A stretch of DNA of 8,111 nt from Ardenticatenia bacterium. Lineage in GTDB: Bacteria > Chloroflexota > Anaerolineae > Aggregatilineales > Ch27. Where the stretch lies: contig JALSTC010000707.1 in the NCBI GenBank assembly GCA_026983935.1, positions 1 through 8,111 on the forward strand. The letters are read 5' to 3'. The notes below the pieces were generated by a model. That model ran no database searches, was not told the DNA's origin, and was given only the letters and a program-made list of their open reading frames with translations. Shown here one piece after another: positions 1-5,821 of the stretch (within the stretch, counting starts at the first letter, position 1; each line of letters starts with the position of its first letter). A program made the translations under genes and the position numbers.

Positions 1-100
1 CGATGATCAGTGCCCCACCGATGATCAGCGCCGCATCGTAGCGCACGGCCCGCCGCGCCGCCGCAGGACGAAAAGTATCCACGAAAGTGATCATTGTCAC
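1..100 (-). CDS. Partial gene, N-terminus of a probable membrane protein
   Basis: Only about the first 33 codons are inside the window; the gene continues past the left edge. Two in-frame starts exist: GTG at 100-98 and ATG at 94-92. An AAGGAG ribosome-binding site at 117-112 lies 11 bases from the GTG and 17 from the ATG, so I prefer the GTG. The visible protein starts with a short polar stretch rich in Arg and Ala (residues about 8-20). A hydrophobic run of Ala, Leu, Ile and Gly then begins at about residue 23, as in the first membrane helix of a polytopic protein. Position 71 bases downstream of phnE would fit a second PhnE-type permease, which is common in phn operons. The segment also resembles the N-terminus of small integral membrane transporters such as BioY. 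Too little is present to decide. Confidence 0.6.
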   Translation of the reverse strand, partial: MTMITFVDTFRPAAARRAVRYDAALIIGGALII

Positions 101-114
101 GCTGCTTGCTGCTC

Positions 115-135
115 CTTTGCCATCAGCCTGCAAAG
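115..135 (-). promoter_or_regulatory. Small hairpin overlapping a ribosome-binding site
   Basis: Between phnE and the next gene the transcript can form a 6-bp stem (115-120 with 130-135) around a 9-base loop. Its 3' arm shares three bases with the AAGGAG ribosome-binding site at 117-112 of the gene starting at 100/94. There is no T-tract, so it is not a terminator. It might modestly limit translation of the downstream gene, but a stem this short can occur by chance. Confidence 0.2.
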
Positions 136-171
136 CTGAAGTTTTCTCCGTTGAATCAACCCCATACGCAG

Positions 172-2244
172 CTAAACGATGCGCTCCCGGATCGTCGCGC
201 TGGCGTAATCCAGCACCGAAACGACGATGGCAATGGCCAGCACCGCCACGCCCGCGCCGCGGTAGCGCAGCAAATTAATCTGCTGCTGCAAGAGGAAGCC
301 GATGCCACCGCCGCCGACGAAGCCGATGATCGTGGACATACGCACATTGATGTCCCAGCGGTACATGGTGAAGGCGATATAGGGCGGGACGATCTGCGGC
401 ACCACGCCGTAGACAATCGTCTGCAGGCGAGTCGCGCCGGTTGCCTGGATGGCCTCGATCGGGCCGGGCGAGATGTTTTCTGTCTGTTCGGAGTAGAGTT
501 TGCCCAGCGCGGCGATCGAATGCAGCATCAGCGCCAGCACACCGGCGAACGGCCCGATGCCAACCCAGATGACGAACACGATACCCATGATCAGCGGCTC
601 GATGGAGCGCAGGGCATTGAGTATCGTGCGGGTGATGGTATAAATGGTCATCCCCAGCGGGAACGGCGCATGGACACCGCCCAGCGCACCACCAATGCCA
701 CCCAGCACCGCACCAATGATCACCGCTTTCGCCAGATACTCCTGCACACGGAATGCGCCTAACTGCCATTCAAGTGATGATGGCAGGCGGCCATCAACAA
801 TGGCCCGTGACGTGTCCAGATAATTGTAGGCCAGGAAAAACACGATCACCGCGCCAACCGCGCCCAGCACCAGCCGCGCGGTTTGATGGGTATTGGTGTC
901 GTTGAGTTTGGTCAGGGAAAACAGGCGGTTGTAAACCATCGCCACGATTTGCATCGTCAGCACCGCCGCAACGAGCGGAGGCAGCAGCCCCAGCAGCGCG
1001 GCCTGATTGGCCACAAGCGCGAACAGACCCATCGCCAGCCCGCCGCCGAGGATACCCAGCAGGCCGCCAAATACATGGCCGGGAATCGGCTGTACCCTCT
1101 TCAGCGGCCCCCGAGTCAGGTCTATACCCGCAGAGGCAGCGAGAAAAGCCATCCCCAGCCCCGCGATCAGGGAGATGGTCAGCTCCACCAGGCGGCCCAG
1201 CGTACCGACGAAATTCCCCAGGTCGGCCAGCAGACCGACATGGAGCTGCTCCCCAAGCCAGACACCAATCCCGCCAAGCGCCCCCAACACGAACACGACA
1301 ACAAGCAGCAGCAGGAAATTCATCACCAGTCCGCGGAGATGGTAAGCCAGGCTGTATGCCCGGAAGTGCACCCTGCCGCTGAAGTGTGAAACAACGGCAA
1401 AAACAGCCACCACAGCCACACCACCTATCAGGCCCGGCAGCACTTCACTGCCCCAGCGCACACCTAACTGCCCCACCGGTCCCAGCAGCACCCCCCCCAG
1501 CCACCAGCCCACCGGCAGCAGCACGAAGCCGACCAGCACATTGCCCATCGGTAGATGCACCTGTCGCATCAAATTGCGGGCAGCCAGAAAGCTCAGCCCC
1601 GCCGCGATAGGCACCGCAAGCGTGGTCGCCATCAGCGCCAGGAAGATCGTCTCGATCATCTTTTCAACGACGGTGTGCGTGGTCTCACTGAAGTACGGCA
1701 GGCCAACCGGCCAGCTTTCCTCTACTTCCACCTGATGAATCTCGCCGCTGCTGCCGCGAATACCCGGCACTTCGATAGTTGTCAGGAAATGCCCGCCATC
1801 ATCAATATCTGTCCGCACCAGCGGTCGTGCCTGGCCGGTAGGAGGAACCCAGCGGATGAAGGCATCCACATTCGGCTTGAAGTTAAAACCTTCCACCGTC
1901 ACCATATCGCCGCGCACGCCGCAGTCCGGTGTGAGCACGATGTAGGGATCATCGGCCTCCCGCGGCGGCTGTTCAACAGGCTGTCCGTTTTCCAGGCACT
2001 CGAACTGGAAGTTGGCATCCACGAAATCCGACTCGCGATCCTGGTCAAAGATATCCGGGGAAAGCAGCTCACGCAGCGCACGCTGCAGCGAATCCTGCCG
2101 AATCGGGTCCTGGGTTTCCTCCAGGCTGATGTCGGTCACCCGCCAGCCATAGGCATAGATGAAAACACCAACCACAACACCGACCACGATCAACAGTCGG
2201 CGCAGTGCTGCGCGTGATGAAGATAGACCATTGTTGTTGTTCAC
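172..2244 (-). CDS. phnE: Expanded PhnE-type ABC transporter permease
   Basis: This is the membrane channel subunit of a phosphonate/phosphite-family ABC importer, 690 residues against roughly 260-300 for ordinary PhnE. Residues 16-33 form a first membrane helix. Residues about 36-190 are a soluble, predicted extracytoplasmic domain with two cysteines (C83, C108). Residues 193-224 match the start of the permease core and end in the typical LAARNL-like motif (FLAARNL, 219-225). Residues about 226-530 are an inserted region with around eight further hydrophobic helices that I do not recognise. The core resumes at about 537 with the conserved IGPFAGVLAL segment (563-572). The EAA loop for contact with PhnC follows at 597-616 (E597, A598, G603, P616), then a VGGGGIG motif at 643-649. 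The start is GTG: AGGAG at 2255-2251, overlapping the phnC stop, lies six bases upstream. The gene is cotranscribed with phnC. The family call is secure from the C-terminal third; the substrate is inferred. Confidence 0.9.
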   Translation of the reverse strand: MNNNNGLSSSRAALRRLLIVVGVVVGVFIYAYGWRVTDISLEETQDPIRQDSLQRALRELLSPDIFDQDRESDFVDANFQFECLENGQPVEQPPREADDPYIVLTPDCGVRGDMVTVEGFNFKPNVDAFIRWVPPTGQARPLVRTDIDDGGHFLTTIEVPGIRGSSGEIHQVEVEESWPVGLPYFSETTHTVVEKMIETIFLALMATTLAVPIAAGLSFLAARNLMRQVHLPMGNVLVGFVLLPVGWWLGGVLLGPVGQLGVRWGSEVLPGLIGGVAVVAVFAVVSHFSGRVHFRAYSLAYHLRGLVMNFLLLLVVVFVLGALGGIGVWLGEQLHVGLLADLGNFVGTLGRLVELTISLIAGLGMAFLAASAGIDLTRGPLKRVQPIPGHVFGGLLGILGGGLAMGLFALVANQAALLGLLPPLVAAVLTMQIVAMVYNRLFSLTKLNDTNTHQTARLVLGAVGAVIVFFLAYNYLDTSRAIVDGRLPSSLEWQLGAFRVQEYLAKAVIIGAVLGGIGGALGGVHAPFPLGMTIYTITRTILNALRSIEPLIMGIVFVIWVGIGPFAGVLALMLHSIAALGKLYSEQTENISPGPIEAIQATGATRLQTIVYGVVPQIVPPYIAFTMYRWDINVRMSTIIGFVGGGGIGFLLQQQINLLRYRGAGVAVLAIAIVVSVLDYASATIRERIV

Positions 2245-2250
2245 ATGAAG

Positions 2251-2255
2251 CTCCT
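2251..2255 (-). promoter_or_regulatory. phnE ribosome-binding site overlapping the phnC stop
   Basis: AGGAG on the minus strand shares its first two bases with the TAG stop of phnC and stands six bases before GTG 2244-2242. It selects the GTG over the overlapping ATG at 2246-2244, which is followed at once by TGA. The arrangement suggests translational coupling of PhnC and PhnE. Confidence 0.8.
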
Positions 2256-3012
2256 AAGAAATCTCCACACGGACGGCATCTTCGCCGTAGATATCCTTGA
2301 AGCGCTTATCATCAATCTCGTCCGGCAGGCCATCAAATTCCAGCCTGCCGTCTTTGAGCGCGATGATGCGATCGGCATACGCCCGCGCCAGACTGAGGAA
2401 ATGCAAACTGCAAAGAATGGTGATGCCATCCTCTTTATTGAGCAGTTCCAGGTACTTCATCACCGAGTGGGAAGTCGCCGGATCCAGGCTGGCAACTGGC
2501 TCATCGGCCAGCATCAGCTCCGGGTTTTGCATCAGTGCGCGGGCGATGCCCACACGCTGCTGCTGCCCACCGCTGAGTTCATCAGCGCGGTTGTAGGCCT
2601 TGTCGCGGATGCCGACGCGCTCCAACTGGGCCAGCGCCATCTCCTTATCCTCCCGCGAAAAGTGGTTGACCAGGCTCCACATCGGGTTGGTATATCCCAA
2701 CCGCCCGGCGAGGACATTGGTGATCACTTTAGAGCGCGTCACAAGGTTGAAGTGCTGGAAGATCATCCCGAAGCGCCGCCGAATCTGGCGCAGTTCCTCA
2801 TCGGTGGCCGCCGTGATATCCAGCCCATTCCAGATGATCCGCCCCTCGGTCGGGTCTATGAGGCGGTTGATGCAGCGCAGCAGCGTGGATTTACCGGACC
2901 CACTCAGGCCGATGATCACCACGAACTGGCCATCCGGCACTTCAAAGCTGACATCATCAAGCGCCAGGACGCCATTGTCATAGATTTTGGTGAGATGTTC
3001 AATTTTGAGCAT
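2254..3012 (-). CDS. phnC: Phosphonate-type ABC transporter ATP-binding protein
   Basis: This is the cytoplasmic ATPase that powers the PhnD/PhnE importer; 252 residues is normal for PhnC. All nucleotide-binding elements are intact: Walker A GLSGSGKST (35-43), Q-loop Q86, ABC signature LSGGQ (146-150) followed by QQRVGIARAL, Walker B LMLADE (166-171), D-loop SLDP (175-178) and H-loop H204. The helical subdomain contains NVLAGRLG (99-106) followed by a tryptophan-containing stretch, which is characteristic of PhnC rather than of amino-acid or methionine importers. The ATG at 3012-3010 is preceded by GGAG 6 bases upstream. It lies between phnD (89-base gap holding a terminator-like hairpin) and phnE (9-base gap). 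Nothing is missing or truncated. Homologous ATPases also serve phosphite or phosphate-ester systems, so the family call is firmer than the substrate. Confidence 0.93.
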   Translation of the reverse strand: MLKIEHLTKIYDNGVLALDDVSFEVPDGQFVVIIGLSGSGKSTLLRCINRLIDPTEGRIIWNGLDITAATDEELRQIRRRFGMIFQHFNLVTRSKVITNVLAGRLGYTNPMWSLVNHFSREDKEMALAQLERVGIRDKAYNRADELSGGQQQRVGIARALMQNPELMLADEPVASLDPATSHSVMKYLELLNKEDGITILCSLHFLSLARAYADRIIALKDGRLEFDGLPDEIDDKRFKDIYGEDAVRVEIS

Positions 3013-3027
3013 CGCCTTCTCCGGTGC

Positions 3028-3065
3028 AAAAAAACGGGCAGAGGAAAATCCTTCACTCTGCCCGT
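3028..3065 (-). terminator. Intrinsic terminator between phnD and phnC
   Basis: A perfect 10-bp inverted repeat (arms 3034-3043 and 3056-3065, 12-base loop) is followed, in the direction of transcription, by seven T residues (3034-3028 on the minus strand, the first T also closing the stem). This is a classic Rho-independent terminator. Because phnC and phnE lie just downstream with no convincing promoter in between, it probably acts as a leaky terminator that makes phnD transcript more abundant than phnCE. Processing and 3'-end protection of the phnD mRNA by the hairpin is another possibility. Confidence 0.85.
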
Positions 3066-3101
3066 AAGTATACCGCTTTATGTATTTATCTGGCGGGTTG
3101 T

Positions 3102-4136
3102 TTACCCTTCGCCAAACACATCCTCTTCCGTCATACCGAGGATTTCGAACTGCAAACGGACCGAATCGAACACGTCATCGGTGATCGGCTGCAATGTGCT
3201 CCAGCTATAGAAGTCCTCGCTGCCGATGGACTGGTCCCATGCTTCGGTTTCGGAGAACGCGATCAGGGCGTCAATGATCTGCTGACGCAGCTCAGGTGGG
3301 AAGTCCGGGCCAAAGCTCAGCGTGTCATTAGGAATCGGGTCGCTGAGGCGCAGGATACGGACCTGGTCCACCACATCCGGGGCAGTCTCACGTACAGAAG
3401 CGCGGGCATCCATGATGCGGATGTCGCCGACATAGAGTTTGCCGTCCTCGCCGATATACGACTCATCAACCGTCAGGTCATATGGCTCCGGCAGGTCGCC
3501 GTAATTCCAGGGAGCATGGCCTTCCGGCATCAGCGGCGGGCTGAAGTAGGTCGTCCCGAAGTCCACTTCGCCGTTATAGACGGCCAGCACCGTCTGGTTG
3601 TGGCCGCCGGTTTCCACCGTATCGCCAACTTCGATACCTGCGGCCTGCAGTTCGACCGAGGGGACGATAAAGCCGGATGTCGAGGTGGGATCACCATAGC
3701 CCCAGGTCTTGCCTTCCAGGTCGCCAAAGGTGAAGATATCGCTGTCGCGGCGGACAAGGTACTGCGCCCAGTACACCGGCCAACCGAAGCGCACGGCTGC
3801 CGCGCCAACCTCAACGCCACAGCGGTCGTGAGCCAGCACGTAGCCCGCAGCCGGGATGAACCCCATTGAGTTCTCTGGAGCCGCGCACATGGCCTCAATC
3901 GTTGCTGCATAGGAAGTCGGCACGAACACCTCATAGTGCAAGCCCGTCGCCTCTTGAAGCGCCTGAGCCATGATCTCGCCGCCCTCAACAATCACCTGAG
4001 CATCCACCGAGGGGACGAAATACACCTGGATCGGGTTATCTTCGCTGCCAAGACCGCCCTGCGCTGAAACCCCCGTCAGGGGGGCAGCGGACAGGACAAA
4101 GGCGGCAGCCAGCAGTAAAGCCAAAATCTTCTTCAT
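3102..4136 (-). CDS. phnD: Phosphonate/phosphite-type substrate-binding protein
   Basis: This is the extracytoplasmic binding protein that delivers substrate to the PhnE/PhnC importer; 344 residues from ATG 4136-4134. That ATG is chosen because GAGGAG lies 10 bases upstream and a proper signal peptide begins there: a lysine pair at 2-3, a hydrophobic core to about residue 19, and a likely signal peptidase I site after VSA (residue 25). The frame stays open upstream, but that stretch lies over the promoter. PhnD-family hallmarks are the STSGFIVPS segment (152-160), which forms part of the ligand pocket in known PhnD structures; TGGHNQTVLAVYNGEVDFG (176-194); and a C-terminal FYSWSTLQPITDDVFDSVR (309-327). 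There is no lipobox cysteine, so the mature protein should not be lipid-anchored. C84 and C106 could form a disulfide. The relatives PtxB (phosphite) and other PhnD-like proteins bind different ligands, so substrate is uncertain. Confidence 0.92.
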   Translation of the reverse strand: MKKILALLLAAAFVLSAAPLTGVSAQGGLGSEDNPIQVYFVPSVDAQVIVEGGEIMAQALQEATGLHYEVFVPTSYAATIEAMCAAPENSMGFIPAAGYVLAHDRCGVEVGAAAVRFGWPVYWAQYLVRRDSDIFTFGDLEGKTWGYGDPTSTSGFIVPSVELQAAGIEVGDTVETGGHNQTVLAVYNGEVDFGTTYFSPPLMPEGHAPWNYGDLPEPYDLTVDESYIGEDGKLYVGDIRIMDARASVRETAPDVVDQVRILRLSDPIPNDTLSFGPDFPPELRQQIIDALIAFSETEAWDQSIGSEDFYSWSTLQPITDDVFDSVRLQFEILGMTEEDVFGEG

Positions 4137-4194
4137 GTCTTCTCTTCTCCTCACACTCTTCAATATTGCATTGCACAAAGCGTACGGCATAAAA

Positions 4195-4223
4195 ATTGTA
4201 TAGGTGATCTGGCTGAAGGGCAA
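4195..4223 (-). promoter_or_regulatory. Sigma70-like promoter of phnD
   Basis: On the minus strand, TTGCCC (4223-4218, 4 of 6 to the -35 consensus) is separated by exactly 17 bases from TACAAT (4200-4195, 5 of 6 to the -10 consensus). Transcription would start near 4188, giving a leader of about 50 bases before the phnD ATG. The promoter lies directly downstream of the terminator of the preceding operon, which is where a new transcription unit is expected. Confidence 0.6.
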
Positions 4224-4235
4224 GCACCTCATAAC

Positions 4236-4261
4236 AAAAATCCCCGGCTTTTACCGGGGAT
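4236..4261 (-). terminator. Intrinsic terminator after the ABC-2/SpoIIM gene
   Basis: A perfect 8-bp GC-rich stem (arms 4240-4247 and 4254-4261, 6-base loop) is followed on the minus strand by five T residues (4240-4236). It lies 21 bases after the TAG stop of the permease gene at 4283 and just before the phnD promoter. It should separate the upstream envelope cluster from the phn importer genes. Confidence 0.85.
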
Positions 4262-4282
4262 AAAGGGTGGCAATCTCCATCG

Positions 4283-5821
4283 CTATCCTGCTCCAAGCAC
4301 CATCTGCACCGCAGATGGCGTGAGATAAACCTCGATCAGGGCGGCTACGATCAGCATGGGTAACACAAGCCCCACCCCAACTTTTGCCGCATCCGCCGCA
4401 GCGGCCAGCCAGACTTCACTCACCGTTTTCCCCGGCGGCAGCCGCCGGGTGACGACTGCTCCCAACTGCAGCCCGGCAGCCGTCGCCAGCAAAATGGCCG
4501 GAATCTCCACCAGGCTGTGCGGGACAACCGCCGCCAGGAACAGCATCGGGTTCAGCCCCAGCAGCAAGAACTGCGAAAAAACCCAGCCAAGAATACCAAA
4601 AGGCAGAATTGCCAGAACAACAGCCATCACACCAAAACTGATGACGGCCAGCAGCGTTGCTGCCAGCAGCACCCGGCTGTTCTGCCAGATCGCCAGCATC
4701 ACACCGGTCGGGCTGCTGCCCAGCTCGAACCAGTCACGGAAGTTCTCCGTCAACTGAACCTCATCATTGGTGCTCGCCGCTGGCAGCCGCCAGGCTGGAC
4801 TCTGCCCGGCAAGCCATCCACCGACAAAAGCCGCCAGCATACACAGCAGAACGACAACCATCGGACGGCCAAGCTGCCGCACTGCCGGGAACACCTCCTG
4901 CCTGTACCAGCCCGGCAGGCCGGGCGCGGCCCGGCCCCGGAATTCCAGCCAGAATGTGCGGCCCATCCAGCGCAGATTCAGCATGTCCAGCGTGCGCCCC
5001 AGCAGTTCCTCACGACTGAACAGGCGCGTTCCCACGCGCATGAATAATGCCGTCCCGATCAGCAGCCCGATCAGGATGACCCACAGCGCAAAAATCCCGT
5101 TCGGCGATTCGGCATCCGGGGCGCCGAACATGACGATGCTTTCCAGAATGATCAAGAGCGACATCGGCACGATGATGAAACTCGCCAGCAGGTTAGCCGC
5201 ACGTGTGGTCGTCGCCTGGCTGGAAACCACTACCGCGCCTGTGACCATCAGCAGTGCCTGTGCGGTGGTCAGCAGGATGATCTGCACGATCAGCATCGGT
5301 TGGGGCCGCCAGGCCAGCTCGCCAAAAAGCAGGCTGCCCATATAGACCGCCATGCCGATGTAGCTGGAAAGCAGCGGCGGGATCATGGCCGCCAGCGTTT
5401 TGCCAATATAAAGCTCCAGATTGGTCAGCGGCGTGGAAAGCAGAGGTTCCAGGCTGCGCCGTTCCTTCTCCCCGACAAAGGTCTCCAGCGCAATCACCAG
5501 AGAGAGCGAAATCGGGAAGAATCCGACGATCATCAGCAGAAAAGGAATCGTGCGCTCACCAAGCAGTTCCGCGCCATACTGGGTCACGAAGTTCAGCATC
5601 AGGTTCGCGCCGAACTGCGACAGCGCCGGGAAAACCAGTGTCAAGATCAAGATCGGCGCCATGATGCGCCAATCGCGGAAACTATCGGTGACCTCACGGC
5701 GGGTCACGATCAGCGCATTGCCCATCGTGTGCTGGAAAGTGGCCCAGAAGCTACGGGGACGTGCTGGCGATGGCGTCTGCGTACCGGGGGATGCTGCCGT
5801 TATCATGTTCCACCTGTTCAT
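4283..5821 (-). CDS. ABC-2 type exporter permease fused to a SpoIIM domain
   Basis: This is a 512-residue polytopic membrane protein that pairs with the ATPase encoded just upstream. The N-terminal half (about 50-270) is an ABC-2 permease: a first helix at 53-73 and the family motif GEKERRSLEPLLSTPL (117-132), followed by helices at about 140-166, 177-200, 210-232 and 244-264. After a soluble linker, the C-terminal part (about 320-506) matches SpoIIM (stage II sporulation protein M, PF01944): a helix, an outside loop, then a core with PHSLVEIPAI (434-443; H435, E439, P441), a GLQLG turn, and a final helix with an IEVYLTP end. The start is ambiguous. ATG 5821 overlaps the ATPase gene by 71 bases; TTG 5833, ATG 5806 and ATG 5725 are alternatives, and none has an ideal ribosome-binding site. 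SpoIIM acts in septal peptidoglycan remodelling during Bacillus engulfment; its role outside sporulation is not settled. The exported substrate is unknown. Confidence 0.87.
   Translation of the reverse strand: MNRWNMITAASPGTQTPSPARPRSFWATFQHTMGNALIVTRREVTDSFRDWRIMAPILILTLVFPALSQFGANLMLNFVTQYGAELLGERTIPFLLMIVGFFPISLSLVIALETFVGEKERRSLEPLLSTPLTNLELYIGKTLAAMIPPLLSSYIGMAVYMGSLLFGELAWRPQPMLIVQIILLTTAQALLMVTGAVVVSSQATTTRAANLLASFIIVPMSLLIILESIVMFGAPDAESPNGIFALWVILIGLLIGTALFMRVGTRLFSREELLGRTLDMLNLRWMGRTFWLEFRGRAAPGLPGWYRQEVFPAVRQLGRPMVVVLLCMLAAFVGGWLAGQSPAWRLPAASTNDEVQLTENFRDWFELGSSPTGVMLAIWQNSRVLLAATLLAVISFGVMAVVLAILPFGILGWVFSQFLLLGLNPMLFLAAVVPHSLVEIPAILLATAAGLQLGAVVTRRLPPGKTVSEVWLAAAADAAKVGVGLVLPMLIVAALIEVYLTPSAVQMVLGAG

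Noticed and set aside
94..762. Plus-strand open frame of 222 codons opposite the end of phnE
   Set aside because: The translation is rich in His, Arg, Asp and Gln with no hydrophobic core, typical of the complement of a membrane-protein gene. The minus strand carries the conserved PhnE core.
2245..3210. Long plus-strand open frame of 321 codons opposite phnC
   Set aside because: It is exactly antisense to phnC and the end of phnD, which have full motif support. It has no family-like sequence and no ribosome-binding site, so it is a GC-driven shadow.
3024..3869. Plus-strand open frame of 281 codons opposite phnD
   Set aside because: It begins inside the terminator hairpin and is antisense to a clear PhnD. 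There is no start signal and no recognisable domain.
4161..4168. Eight-base palindrome CAATATTG in the phnD leader, considered as an operator
   Set aside because: It is a single short site without a second copy or known regulator match; such palindromes are expected by chance.
4137..4232. In-frame N-terminal extension of phnD
   Set aside because: The 32 extra residues would bury the signal peptide inside the protein and overlap the promoter. The start at 4136 has a good ribosome-binding site.
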